Source: Natronohydrobacter sp. (GTDB lineage: Bacteria; Pseudomonadota; Alphaproteobacteria; Rhodobacterales; Rhodobacteraceae). From it: a stretch of DNA of 45,251 nucleotides. The translations under genes were made by a program, and so were the position numbers. How positions within the stretch are numbered: position 1 is the stretch's first letter; each line of letters opens with the position of its first letter. Under the pieces are notes generated by a model, which saw only the letters and a list, made by a program, of their open reading frames with translations, did no database searches and was not told where the DNA came from. Of this stretch, positions 1 to 8,136 are shown piece by piece. Location: assembly GCA_020832555.1 (NCBI GenBank), contig JAFIEM010000015.1, positions 1-45,251 on the forward strand. The letters are read 5' to 3'.

Positions 1-1
1 C

Positions 2-304
2 CTATCTGCGATTACCCTCGGCCACGCGCTCTTTCATCAGATGCGAGGGGCGGAAGGTCAGAACCCGGCGCGGCGAGATCGGCACTTCCTCGCCTGTCTT
101 CGGGTTGCGCCCTACACGGGCATTCTTGTCGCGTACGGAGAATGTCCCGAAAGACGAGATTTTCACCTGTTCGCCCCTGACCAGCGCATCTGACACATGT
201 TGCAATACCGAATCCACCAAAGTCGCAGATTCATTCCGTGACAGTCCGACCTCGCGAAACACTGCTTCGGTCAGGTCCATCCGCGTCAAGGTCTTGTTGG
301 ACAT
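2..304 (-). CDS. ihfA: Integration host factor subunit alpha
   Basis: This 100-residue DNA-bending protein pairs with IHF-beta (encoded elsewhere) and shapes promoters, replication and recombination sites. It has the whole HU/IHF fold: an N-terminal helical part beginning [11 protein letters not shown], the [21 protein letters not shown] beta-arm region with the minor-groove-inserting proline, and a C-terminal helix. The length is normal for IHF-alpha. I chose the ATG at 304 because GAGGGGG sits just upstream and [15 protein letters not shown] matches the family start; the frame stays open further upstream without a better site. It is the last gene of the minus-strand run that begins with the DUF177 gene, 91 bases after fabH. 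The stop codon is just inside the left edge. Confidence 0.95.
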   Translation of the reverse strand: MSNKTLTRMDLTEAVFREVGLSRNESATLVDSVLQHVSDALVRGEQVKISSFGTFSVRDKNARVGRNPKTGEEVPISPRRVLTFRPSHLMKERVAEGNRR

Positions 305-395
305 TGTTACCCCCTCGTTTCGCAACAGCATGGGGGAAAGCGATTTTCGAGTCAATATCAGGGGGTTGTCAAGTGGCCTGAAAGCGCCGATTGCG

Positions 396-1373
396 CTACC
401 AGCGCAGCACCACGGCCCCCCAGCTCAGCCCCCCGCCAATCGCTTCGGTCAGGATGAGATCGCCCGGCTTGAAGCGTCCTTCGGCATTTGCGACCGACAA
501 GGCGAGCGGAATCGAGGCCGCAGAGGTATTGCCGTGGTCCTGAACTGTCACGACTACACGCTCCATCGGCAGACCCAGTTTCTGGGCCGTACCCTTGATG
601 ATGCGCAGATTGGCCTGATGCGGCACGATCCAGTCGATATCTGCCGCTGTCAGTCCGGCTTTTTCGAGCGCCGTCGACGCTGTTGCCGCAAGCTTCTCGA
701 CAGCATGGCGAAAGACTTCGCGCCCCTGCATCCGCAGATGCCCCGCATGGCCGGTGCGCGAGACACCGCCATCGACATAGAGCAGATCACGGTAGCGCCC
801 GTCCGAGTTCAGATCGCAGGCCAGCACCCCACGATCAGCATTGGTCCCATTCCCTGTCTGCGCTTCAAGGACCAGCGCGCCCGCGCCGTCACCGAACAGC
901 ACGACTGTGCTGCGGTCGGTCGGGTCCATGATGCGCGAAAAGGTTTCGGCCCCGATCACCAGCACGCGTTTTGCCTGCCCGGCCAGGATCAGCCCGCTGG
1001 CATTGGCAAGCGCAAAGACGAATCCCGCGCAGACAGCTTGAATGTCGAAAGCAAAGCCCGAAGTGATACCCAGATTGGCCTGAACCTGGGTAGCAACCGC
1101 AGGGAAGGTGTAATCCGGTGTCGAAGTCGCGACAATCACTGCGTCAATCGACTCTGCTGTGACACCTGCATTCTCAAGCGCTGCACGCGCTGCATGCGTC
1201 GCCAGATCCGAGGTGTACTCGCCCTCTGCCGCGAAGTGGCGGCGCTTGATCCCCGAACGCGACTCGATCCAGTCATCACTCGTGTCCAGAGTATTCGCGA
1301 ATTCCGCGTTTTCAACGACGCGTGCGGGCAGATAATGGCCTGTGCCACGGATGACAGGACGGATCAGGCTCAT
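396..1373 (-). CDS. fabH: 3-oxoacyl-ACP synthase III (FabH)
   Basis: Beta-ketoacyl-ACP synthase III condenses acetyl-CoA with malonyl-ACP to start type II fatty acid synthesis in the cytosol. The 325-residue length is typical. The catalytic triad is visible: Cys115 in AVCAGF, His252 in PHQAN and Asn282 in HGNTSAAS, with the GGGLSWG glycine loop near the C-terminus. Its ATG overlaps the end of plsX by four bases, so the two are very probably translationally coupled. PlsX and FabH together connect phospholipid and fatty acid initiation. No residue of the active site is missing. Confidence 0.97.
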   Translation of the reverse strand: MSLIRPVIRGTGHYLPARVVENAEFANTLDTSDDWIESRSGIKRRHFAAEGEYTSDLATHAARAALENAGVTAESIDAVIVATSTPDYTFPAVATQVQANLGITSGFAFDIQAVCAGFVFALANASGLILAGQAKRVLVIGAETFSRIMDPTDRSTVVLFGDGAGALVLEAQTGNGTNADRGVLACDLNSDGRYRDLLYVDGGVSRTGHAGHLRMQGREVFRHAVEKLAATASTALEKAGLTAADIDWIVPHQANLRIIKGTAQKLGLPMERVVVTVQDHGNTSAASIPLALSVANAEGRFKPGDLILTEAIGGGLSWGAVVLRW

Positions 1374-2497
1374 GCTTGCCCCATGTCTTGCGTATCTGCG
1401 GCACTCTCATCCGCAGGTATTGCAGCTTCCTCGCGGCTCAGGACACGTTCCTGCAGAGCGTCGGCGACCGATGCCAGACGATCAGCCATGCGGTCCTGAA
1501 AGCCCGATTGGGCCAGCCGGAAGGCAAGCTTGATCGCGGCGGAAACACCGGTCGCATCGGCAGAGCCGTGAGACTTCACCACCGTTCCGTTAAGACCCAG
1601 AAAGACACCACCATTCATGCGGCGCGGGTCCATGCGCTTCTGTAACCGCTTGAGCGGCCCGTAAGCGGCAAGCGCGCCGAAGCGTGACAACAGCGACGAG
1701 GTCAGTTCCTCACGCAGCGTGTCGCTGATCAGTCTGGCTGTGCCTTCGCCGGTTTTCAGCGCGACATTTCCGGTAAACCCATCGGTCACGATCACATCGA
1801 CATGCGCTGACGCAAGATCCGTGCCTTCGACAAAGCCCACAAAATCATAGCGCCCGATCTCAGCGGCATCCGCGATCAGTTGCGCAGCTTCCTTGATTTC
1901 GGCGCGCCCCTTGTGTTCTTCTGTTCCGACATTGAGCAGACCGACGCGCGGGCGCGCTGAGTCAAAGGCATTGCGGTAGTAAGCGGCACCCATCAGCGCA
2001 TATTGCAGCAACGATTCCTCGTCGGCGCGTACATCCGCGCCAACGTCCAGCATGGTGTTGAAGCCGCTTTCGCCGCGCGATGGCCAGAGGCAGGCAATCG
2101 CCGGTCTGTGAACGCCATGCAATTTACGCAGGCGCAGCATCGCTACGGCGAGCAATGCACCAGTATTGCCGCAGGAAACAGCCGCCTTTGCCTCGCCTTC
2201 GCGCAACGCAGTCAGCGCGGACCACATAGAGGTTTCGCGACCGCGCCGCATGACCTGGCTGGGTTTGTCGTCCATGCGCACGACATCGGGACTATGCTGG
2301 ATGCGGGTTATCGCGCCAAGCTCAGGATGGCGTGAAACAAGCGGCGCAAGCTGAGCTTCGTCCCCATGCAGAAGAAACCCGATCGCGTCATTCTTCGCGG
2401 CGGATTGCGCGCAGCCCTCAACGACCGCAGAGGGGCCTTGATCGCCCCCCATGGCGTCGACGGAAATCGTGATCCTTCTGGATGGTGCTTGCGTCAT
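1370..2497 (-). CDS. plsX: Phosphate acyltransferase PlsX
   Basis: PlsX makes acyl-phosphate from acyl-ACP, the acyl donor for PlsY in the first step of phospholipid synthesis; it acts at the inner face of the membrane. The 375-residue protein begins with the family signature [11 protein letters not shown] (residues 12-22) and has CGNTGALL at 109-116, followed by the conserved GFxGNVALKTxEG and [16 protein letters not shown] regions. It lies between rpmF and fabH, the usual order, and shares four bases with fabH. The ribosome binding site is weak (GAGAAG well upstream), which may mean that translation depends on rpmF. A small hairpin lies between rpmF and this start. Confidence 0.96.
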   Translation of the reverse strand: MTQAPSRRITISVDAMGGDQGPSAVVEGCAQSAAKNDAIGFLLHGDEAQLAPLVSRHPELGAITRIQHSPDVVRMDDKPSQVMRRGRETSMWSALTALREGEAKAAVSCGNTGALLAVAMLRLRKLHGVHRPAIACLWPSRGESGFNTMLDVGADVRADEESLLQYALMGAAYYRNAFDSARPRVGLLNVGTEEHKGRAEIKEAAQLIADAAEIGRYDFVGFVEGTDLASAHVDVIVTDGFTGNVALKTGEGTARLISDTLREELTSSLLSRFGALAAYGPLKRLQKRMDPRRMNGGVFLGLNGTVVKSHGSADATGVSAAIKLAFRLAQSGFQDRMADRLASVADALQERVLSREEAAIPADESAADTQDMGQA

Positions 2498-2519
2498 GCC
2501 GTGCGGCGCTTCTCAAGGC

Positions 2520-2539
2520 CGACCCCTTTTCAGGGGTCG
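2520..2539 (-). other. Small hairpin between rpmF and plsX
   Basis: A perfect 7-bp stem (CGACCCC / GGGGTCG) with a 6-base loop lies 6 bases beyond the rpmF stop and 22 bases before plsX. There is no T-run after it on the minus strand, so it is unlikely to end transcription fully. It could be a processing site or mRNA stabiliser that lets rpmF be made in excess of plsX. Confidence 0.4.
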
Positions 2540-2545
2540 TTGACC

Positions 2546-2752
2546 TCAGGCCGCGTCGTCTTCCAGATCGACCGTGCCGGTCTGGGCCACGACTTCGCGA
2601 TCACCATAATGGCCGCAGGACGGGCAGACGTGATGCGGGCGCTTGAGTTCACCGCAATTGGTGCACTCGTTGGGATTGGCCGCCACCAGAGCGTCATGCG
2701 CGCGGCGCATGTTACGGCGGGAGCGGGTCACGCGGTTCTGTTGAACAGCCAT
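2546..2752 (-). CDS. rpmF: 50S ribosomal protein L32
   Basis: A small basic protein of the large ribosomal subunit, 68 residues, beginning [19 protein letters not shown] as in other alphaproteobacteria. It is the zinc-ribbon form: Cys30 and Cys33 (CTNC), then Cys43 and Cys46 (CPSC). It sits between the DUF177 gene and plsX, the widely conserved yceD-rpmF-plsX-fabH order. The acidic C-terminal tail (TVDLEDDAA) is common in this family group. Confidence 0.97.
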   Translation of the reverse strand: MAVQQNRVTRSRRNMRRAHDALVAANPNECTNCGELKRPHHVCPSCGHYGDREVVAQTGTVDLEDDAA

Positions 2753-2922
2753 GTCAAACCTCTGTTTTCAGAGCATCCGGACCATTCACCCAAGAGTTGG
2801 GCCGTCCCGACGCGATAGTGGGAAGATGCGATTTCGGCGGGGAATACACGGATTGCCCGTGGCTTCCAAGCCCTCAATTCATGAGCCGCGCAAAATAGTG
2901 ATAAATCGTGTCAGTGCAAGGT

Positions 2923-3522
2923 TCAATCGTCGGAATTCGACGTCTTTCCAGCCGCGCCGGTCAGTTTGCCTTTCAACGCGGCAAGCCCGGCAAAGGGCTT
3001 GGGGCGCGACTCGGGCAAGGGCGCGGCACCGGGTGGCGCGATGTCCAGCGCACCGGATGGAGACAATGCAGCATCGGGCGCACGCGGAAACGTCGGCAGC
3101 GCGAGAGACAGCGCCTCGATCGCGATGGCCGATATGTCGATCTCAGCGCCTAATGGTTCCAGCGTGTCGTCCTCGGGCATCTCGACTTCCAGCCCTTCGG
3201 GTTCGGGCAGATCGGCCAGAAAGCGGCGCGTTAAGGATTCGTCGATCCGGGTCGTGACTGGCGCGAGTGTGACGGCGCAGGGCTGGATCACGGTCGCGCC
3301 CAGATCTGCAACCAGTTCCCAATCACCACGCCGAAAGGGGCGCAAGACTCCCTGAAAGCGGAACTTGCGCAGCGCGTCCAGCCCAAGCGCGGTTGCGATC
3401 TGCTGACGTTGCGCCGCATCAGGCTGCAGGTCGATGGTCACGGTTTTGCGGCCACCCAGACGAGCGACCTTGAGGGGCGCAATCATGGACACTACGCCGA
3501 TGGACGGGGGGCTCTCGGTCAC
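2923..3522 (-). CDS. YceD/DUF177 family protein
   Basis: A DUF177 (YceD-like) protein of about 199 residues. The family is found next to rpmF; its bacterial members are linked to 23S rRNA processing or accumulation, although the alphaproteobacterial branch is poorly studied. The diagnostic stretch is present: GATVIQPCAVTLAPVTTRID, followed by an acidic segment with DLPEPEGLEVEMPEDDTLEPLG and the segment IDISAIAIEALSLALP. I chose the GTG at 3522 because AGAGGAAA lies 8 to 10 bases upstream. An ATG at 3564 (MGLCELETAEETG) would add 14 residues with a poorer binding site. It is divergent from the bamE-like gene and is probably the first gene of the operon that ends with ihfA. Confidence 0.85.
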   Translation of the reverse strand: MTESPPSIGVVSMIAPLKVARLGGRKTVTIDLQPDAAQRQQIATALGLDALRKFRFQGVLRPFRRGDWELVADLGATVIQPCAVTLAPVTTRIDESLTRRFLADLPEPEGLEVEMPEDDTLEPLGAEIDISAIAIEALSLALPTFPRAPDAALSPSGALDIAPPGAAPLPESRPKPFAGLAALKGKLTGAAGKTSNSDD

Positions 3523-3702
3523 GGGTCCGGTTTCCTCTGCTGTTTCGAGTTCGCACAATCCCATAGCGCATTGCGTTCCATTCTTGAATAGCGAGGCGTC
3601 CTTCTGTATCCCTGACCGTGAAAGAAGGCGGTTTGCCGTGGTTTGGGCACGGAAATGCCCAAAACATGTTACGATGGAAGCAATTGGGGACGTTCGGACA
3701 AG

Positions 3703-4158
3703 ATGATACATCGCTGGCTGTTGATCGCCCTGACTGCTGTTTTCGCGCTCGCATTGGCGGGGTGCAGCCCCATCCTGCGCTTTCATGGCTATGCCCCTGA
3801 TGACGGCCTGCTTGCGGATATCGAGGTGGGTCGTGACACGCGCGAGACCGTGGCCGAAAAGATCGGTCGTCCCGGTCTGACCGGGGTGATGGAAGGCTCG
3901 GCCTGGTATTATGTGCAAAGTGACTGGCGTGAGGAAGGCTGGCGGCCTCCGGTCGAGATCAAGCGTGAAGTGGTCACGATCTCCTTTGATGGCGGCGGTC
4001 GCGTTTCGAATATCGAGCGGTTCGGCCTGGAACAGGGCGAAGTTGTTGCGCTCTCGCGTCGCGTGACGTCACCGGGATTGACGAGCGGGACAATTCTGCG
4101 TCAGCTTTTGTCGAATTTCGGGCAGTTCAACCCGGCGCAGATGTTGGGTGGACGCTAG
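3703..4158 (+). CDS. bamE: BamE/SmpA-type outer membrane lipoprotein
   Basis: A 151-residue lipoprotein with a clear type II signal: a hydrophobic stretch from residue 5 and lipobox LALAGC with Cys21. The mature part carries the SmpA/OmlA (BamE) core, including DIEVGRDTRETVAEKIGRPGLTG, then a strand with W-Y-Y and VTISFDGGGRVSNIERFGLE. BamE is an accessory lipoprotein of the beta-barrel assembly machine facing the periplasm. The frame is open upstream of 3703, but the ATG there gives the signal peptide in the right place. It is divergent from the DUF177 gene and followed 49 bases later by the OlsB-like gene. Confidence 0.88.
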   Translation: MIHRWLLIALTAVFALALAGCSPILRFHGYAPDDGLLADIEVGRDTRETVAEKIGRPGLTGVMEGSAWYYVQSDWREEGWRPPVEIKREVVTISFDGGGRVSNIERFGLEQGEVVALSRRVTSPGLTSGTILRQLLSNFGQFNPAQMLGGR

Positions 4159-4207
4159 CGCAGGTTTGCGTGCAGCTTCGCGATGAAGCGTCGAAGCAGG
4201 GGGCGGC

Positions 4208-4996
4208 ATGACCGGCGGACGCGACCAGGATATGTTGCGTGGCGCCGGGATAGAGCGCGCTCGATGGGGTTTCACGTTGGGGGTTCTGCATGTCGGGCTG
4301 GCGCATGGCGCGGCAGATATGGGAGCGGTCCAGCGATTGCGGGACACGCGGTTTCGGGGCGCGCCGGGTGTCAGTGACATGGATCGTTTCGACCCGCTCT
4401 GTCGACATCTGCTGATCCGCAAGACTGCGGATCACGAAGTTCTGGCCGCTGCACGACTGCGCGTGCTGAAGGGGAGCGGCGCCATTCGTGATTGCTACAC
4501 GGCGCAATTCTACGATCTGGGCGAGTTGGGGCGCAGCAATCGGCGCTGCATGGAGATCGGGCGCATCTGCATCGATGCCGCCCATGTTCATGACCCGGAC
4601 CTTCTGCGCGCACTTCTTGCTGGGCTGACCAGACTGGCGCTTGAGAGCGGCAGCGAGTTGCTGATCGGCTGCGCCTCGTTTCGCGGGGCTGATCCCATAC
4701 GGCATGCGGGGGCTTTGAAGTATCTGGCGGCGAATCATATCGGCCCAGCACACCTGCGTCCCGCCCGCGCTGCGACGCAGGTGCTGGAACTGCCGGATGC
4801 GGGGGGCAGTGCCGAGATGACGGGCCTGCGTCAGGTGCCAGCGCTGTTGCGGCTCTATCTGGGGCTTGGGGGGTGGGTCTCGGATCATGCCGTGATCGAC
4901 CCGGAGCTTGATACGCTGCATGTCTTCACCGCAGTCGAGGCTGCGCTCATTCCGCCCGCAAGGTTGCGCGCCTTGCAGCTTCTCGCGCGCGGCTGA
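4208..4996 (+). CDS. olsB: GNAT-type acyltransferase, OlsB-like (ornithine lipid synthesis)
   Basis: A 262-residue protein of the hemolysin-like GNAT family (acetyltransferase_5) that includes OlsB, the L-ornithine N-alpha-acyltransferase which attaches a 3-hydroxyacyl group from ACP to ornithine. The family features are AVQRLRDTRFRG, the DxDRFDPLCRHLLI segment around residues 57-71, VLAAARLRVL, YTAQFYDL, the motif EIGRICID and, near the end, LLRLYLGLGGWVSDHAVIDPELDTLHVF. No OlsA-type acyltransferase follows; the next gene is cysE, so the second step of ornithine lipid synthesis must be encoded elsewhere. Substrate assignment rests on family resemblance only. Confidence 0.82.
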   Translation: MTGGRDQDMLRGAGIERARWGFTLGVLHVGLAHGAADMGAVQRLRDTRFRGAPGVSDMDRFDPLCRHLLIRKTADHEVLAAARLRVLKGSGAIRDCYTAQFYDLGELGRSNRRCMEIGRICIDAAHVHDPDLLRALLAGLTRLALESGSELLIGCASFRGADPIRHAGALKYLAANHIGPAHLRPARAATQVLELPDAGGSAEMTGLRQVPALLRLYLGLGGWVSDHAVIDPELDTLHVFTAVEAALIPPARLRALQLLARG

Positions 4997-5099
4997 GGAC
5001 ATGGGGAATATCGCTGCTCAAAGCGTTGCTTTTCGTGCTAGAGTCCTTATGTGACCTTTCGTGCAGTGCTGCACGATCTGACTGTCAGGAAGGATGACC

Positions 5100-5939
5100 A
5101 TGCCCGCCCGCAAAGAGCCGACCTCGCAAGTGACAAACCGGATCGCGCGCCTTGATCCCGTCTGGGAGAAGATCCGCGATGAAGCACAGGCCTCGGTCGA
5201 ACAGGAGCCGCTTCTGGGTGGGATGTTTCATTCGTCGATCCTGCATCACCGTACTCTTGAGCAGGCGCTTGCTTTCAGATTGTCGCAAAAGCTGGCTTCT
5301 GCAGAAATGTCAGAGCAGATCCTGCGCGAGATCATGGATGCGGCCCATGCCGATGATCCATCTCTGGGCGAGGCCGCCCGCGCAGATATCGTAGCCACAT
5401 ATGAACGCGACCCGGCCTGTAACCGGTTCCTGAAGCCACTTCTGTATTTCAAGGGCTATCAGGCGGTTCAGGCCTACCGGATCGCGCATTGGCTGTGCAA
5501 TCAGGGCCGTTCGGATTTTGCAAGCCTGATCCAGATGCGGGTTTCAGAGTGCTTTGGCGTGGATATCCACCCCGGCGCGCGAATCGGCAAGGGGATCATG
5601 ATTGATCATGCCCATTCCATCGTCGTTGGCGAAACTGCCGTCGTAGGGGATAATGTCTCGATGCTGCATTCCGTTACGTTGGGGGGAACGGGCAAGGAAG
5701 ATGGCGACCGTCATCCGAAGATCGGCAATGGTGTACTGATCGGGGCCGGGGCCAAGGTTCTGGGCAATATCCGCGTGGGCGATTGCGCCCGGATCGCGGC
5801 GGGATCAGTCGTGCTTGAAGATGTTCCTTCGCGCAAGACTGTCGCTGGCATACCCGCGCGGATTGTCGGGGAAGCAGGCTGCGCGCAGCCTTCGTTGACG
5901 ATGGACCAGCTTTTCGGGGGGCGTTCGGATTTGGGCTGA
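5100..5939 (+). CDS. cysE: Serine O-acetyltransferase
   Basis: CysE transfers acetyl from acetyl-CoA to L-serine, giving O-acetylserine for cysteine synthesis. The 279-residue protein has an N-terminal helical domain and a C-terminal left-handed beta-helix built of hexapeptide repeats (GVDIHPGARIGKGIMIDH, then VVGETAVVGDNV, HPKIGNGVLIGAGAKVLGNI). The catalytic His-Asp pair lies in MIDHAHSIVVGE, and the C-terminal tail follows GIPARIVG. Two ATGs are close together; I chose 5100 because AGGAAGG is then six bases upstream, whereas it would touch the ATG at 5094. No CysB-type or T-box control is visible upstream. Confidence 0.95.
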   Translation: MPARKEPTSQVTNRIARLDPVWEKIRDEAQASVEQEPLLGGMFHSSILHHRTLEQALAFRLSQKLASAEMSEQILREIMDAAHADDPSLGEAARADIVATYERDPACNRFLKPLLYFKGYQAVQAYRIAHWLCNQGRSDFASLIQMRVSECFGVDIHPGARIGKGIMIDHAHSIVVGETAVVGDNVSMLHSVTLGGTGKEDGDRHPKIGNGVLIGAGAKVLGNIRVGDCARIAAGSVVLEDVPSRKTVAGIPARIVGEAGCAQPSLTMDQLFGGRSDLG

Positions 5940-6038
5940 GGCGGGTGCCTTGACTTCTGTCCGGATCGAACTTCACAAAAGCTGGGACGCCAACCACTTT
6001 TCCGACCCGTGCTTGGGCGCGTATCAGTCATGAAAAAT

Positions 6039-6069
6039 GAGGCCGGTTGAGCTTGTCTCAACCGGCCTC
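6039..6069 (-). terminator. Rho-independent terminator of the purine permease gene
   Basis: A perfect 13-bp stem (GAGGCCGGTTGAG with its complement) closes a 5-base loop (CTTGT). On the minus strand the stem is followed by ATTTTTC, a good U-tract, so it should end transcription of the permease gene, whose stop is 28 bases upstream. On the plus strand there is no T-run, so it may only weakly stop transcripts coming from cysE. Confidence 0.8.
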
Positions 6070-6096
6070 CTCTCAATCAATTGTCTTGCGATCTGT

Positions 6097-7497
6097 TCAG
6101 GCGCTACCGTGGCCCTTCGCGCCGTTCGCGGCTTTGGCAGAAGCCTCTCCCACCAGATCGCGCGGCAGGATCAGGTTCAGGATGATCGCGATAGCTGCGG
6201 CTGGCAGGATGCCCGAGGTCAGCAGCACACGCGGGGTGTCCGACAGATGCTGCAACGCCGAGGGTTCGAGTTGCAACCCGAGGCCAAGCGAAAGTGCAAT
6301 CGCGAAGATCACCATGTTGCGCCGGTTCCACAGCACATCGGACAGCATCGAGATGCCTGCCGCGACGACCATGCCGAACATCACGATCACACCGCCGCCC
6401 AGCACTTCGATGGGGATGGTCGAGATCACGGCCCCGACTTTCGGAAACAGCCCTGCGAAGATCAGGAATATCGCCCCGATGGTCACGACATGACGGCTCA
6501 TGACCCCTGTCATGGCGATCAGGCCGACATTCTGGCTGAAGCTCGTATTCGGCAGCGCCCCGAACAGGCCGGAAACCGCTGTGCCGATCCCATCGGCATA
6601 AGTCGCGCCTTCGATCTCGCGCTCGGTGGCTTCGCGCCCGGCACCGCCCTTGGTGATCCCCGAGACATCGCCCACTGTCTCTACCGCCGAGACAAAGGCC
6701 ATCGCGCAGAAGCCGATGATTGCAGCGGCGGTAAATTCCAGTCCGAAATGCAGCGGGTTCGGCAGGGCAAACGGCGCTGCCGTGCCGATAGGGGCGAAAT
6801 TGACCTTGCCCATCATCAGAGCCACGATATAGCCCGCGATCAGTCCAAGCAGCACTGCGGAGACCGAGAGCATTCCGCGGGCAAAGAACTTGAGCCCCAG
6901 GGTGACGAAGATCACCACAAGCGCGATGGACCAGCTTTGCAGATTGCCGAATTGTTCCGTTCCCATCAGCGGCACCCCGCCTGCGGCATATTGCACCCCG
7001 ACGCGAACAAGGGCGAGGCCGATCATCGTGACCACAAGCCCTGTGACCAGCGGGGGCAGCGCGAAGCGGATGCGCCCGATCACGGTGCCGAGGGCTGCGT
7101 GAAACAGCCCGCCCACAAGGATGCCGCCCATGACCGCCGCCATGGCATCGACGCCTTTCCCGGCCACGAGCGGGATCATGATCGGGATGAAGGCGAAGGA
7201 TGTGCCCTGCACAATGGGCAGTTTTGCACCCACGGGGCCGAAGGTGATGGTCTGCAAGAGGGTTGCGACACCTGCGAAGAACATCGACATCTGCAGCATA
7301 TAGATCAGATTCGGAAAATCGGGCGAACCGGAGCCGAACCCGAAGCCCGCCGCCCCCGCGACGATGATGGCAGGTGTCACGTTCGAGACGAACATTGCCA
7401 GCACATGCTGCACACCCAGCGGGATCGCCTTGTAGAGCGGTGGGGTATAGTCAGGGTCGCGGAGCTGCTCCGGCGTCCCCAGTGTTGCGTCAGCCAT
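6097..7497 (-). CDS. NCS2 family purine (xanthine/urate) permease
   Basis: A 466-residue integral membrane transporter of the nucleobase:cation symporter-2 family, with about 12-14 hydrophobic segments. The NCS2 signature QNVGLIAMTG is present, as is the conserved SAVETVGDVSGITKGG region that forms the substrate site. Family members carry uracil, xanthine or urate; the position beside five urate-degradation functions suggests urate or xanthine, an inference. I chose the ATG at 7497, where GAGGAGG lies eight bases upstream. It is the last gene of the minus-strand run puuE/uraD-allA-permease and ends at a strong terminator. An imperfect leader hairpin (7531-7555) lies between allA and this gene. 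Confidence 0.9.
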   Translation of the reverse strand: MADATLGTPEQLRDPDYTPPLYKAIPLGVQHVLAMFVSNVTPAIIVAGAAGFGFGSGSPDFPNLIYMLQMSMFFAGVATLLQTITFGPVGAKLPIVQGTSFAFIPIMIPLVAGKGVDAMAAVMGGILVGGLFHAALGTVIGRIRFALPPLVTGLVVTMIGLALVRVGVQYAAGGVPLMGTEQFGNLQSWSIALVVIFVTLGLKFFARGMLSVSAVLLGLIAGYIVALMMGKVNFAPIGTAAPFALPNPLHFGLEFTAAAIIGFCAMAFVSAVETVGDVSGITKGGAGREATEREIEGATYADGIGTAVSGLFGALPNTSFSQNVGLIAMTGVMSRHVVTIGAIFLIFAGLFPKVGAVISTIPIEVLGGGVIVMFGMVVAAGISMLSDVLWNRRNMVIFAIALSLGLGLQLEPSALQHLSDTPRVLLTSGILPAAAIAIILNLILPRDLVGEASAKAANGAKGHGSA

Positions 7498-7584
7498 GGT
7501 CAAGTCCTCCTCAGGTATGCGGGAGATGGTCCCGAAGGGCGGCTTGGCCTTCGGGTTAGAAACAGATTGCGGGCAGCTTCCTCC

Positions 7585-8079
7585 TCAAGCCGGGCCGCGC
7601 ACCTCCCACGGGGTTGAAAACCAGTGTTCTTCAAGGTTTGGCGTCGGCCCGATCCGGTCGATCACGGCAAAACGTCCCGGCTGGCTGAGAGGCGTGAGCA
7701 CCCCATGCCAGATATTGCGATGGAAATTGATACCTTGTGCGCCATTTGTGAGGAAAGCGCGTGGCGTGTCGGGCGTCCCGCCCAGATCTTGCGCAACAAT
7801 CACGAGAAATGGCGCATCATGCATCGGAATGAAGGCCTGGCTACCGTCCGGATGACGCTCGACCATGTCGAGTGCATAGGGCAGGGCGCGCGGTTCGGCA
7901 TCGAAGATCGAGATCCCCGCGCGCCCGCCCACACCGAAATCCAGCCTCGCGCGGTCATGGAAGCGTCCGCACATGCCCTGATTGATCAGCTTGTCGGGCG
8001 CGCCCGTGGCGTCGAGCACATCGCCGAAAGGGGCGAAAGCTGTCGGGGTCAGGGCGACAGTGGTGAGGATGCGCGTCAT
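7585..8079 (-). CDS. allA: Ureidoglycolate lyase
   Basis: AllA splits ureidoglycolate into glyoxylate and urea, the last step of allantoin degradation. The 164-residue size and the cupin-like sequence fit the family: ALTPTAFAPFGDVLDA near the N-terminus, MVERHPDGSQAFIPM in the middle and INFHRNIWHGVLTPL towards the end. I chose the ATG at 8079 (MTRILTTVAL), which matches the family start; an in-frame ATG at 8127 would add 16 unrelated residues. It lies 57 bases after the puuE/uraD fusion and 87 bases before the permease, in one direction, so all three are probably co-transcribed. Confidence 0.9.
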   Translation of the reverse strand: MTRILTTVALTPTAFAPFGDVLDATGAPDKLINQGMCGRFHDRARLDFGVGGRAGISIFDAEPRALPYALDMVERHPDGSQAFIPMHDAPFLVIVAQDLGGTPDTPRAFLTNGAQGINFHRNIWHGVLTPLSQPGRFAVIDRIGPTPNLEEHWFSTPWEVRGPA

Positions 8080-8112
8080 GTCCGGCCTTGGGCTAGGGCG
8101 TGAGGGGGTGTT

Positions 8113-8135
8113 GAGTATTTTCGGCAAGATGAAAC
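8113..8135. repeat. Short interspersed repeat, copy 1
   Basis: A 23-base element beginning GAGTATTTTCGGCAAG and ending in GATGAAAC. It matches the element at 27835-27857 at 21 of 23 positions. It lies one base beyond the stop of the puuE/uraD gene. Similar stretches at gene ends are, from memory, frequent in Rhodobacteraceae genomes; function unknown. Confidence 0.5.
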
Positions 8136-8136
8136 A

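Noticed and set aside
7531-7555. Imperfect hairpin CCCGAAGG / CCTTCGGG before the permease gene, considered as a purine riboswitch or attenuator
   Set aside because: A single 8-bp stem with a 9-base loop, no U-tract, and none of the three-way junction expected of a purine riboswitch.
6037-7617. A 526-residue open frame on the plus strand across the purine permease gene
   Set aside because: It is antisense to a gene with clear NCS2 signatures, its sequence is rich in His, Asp, Arg and Gln in the manner of a reverse-strand shadow, and it has no ribosome binding site or family motif.
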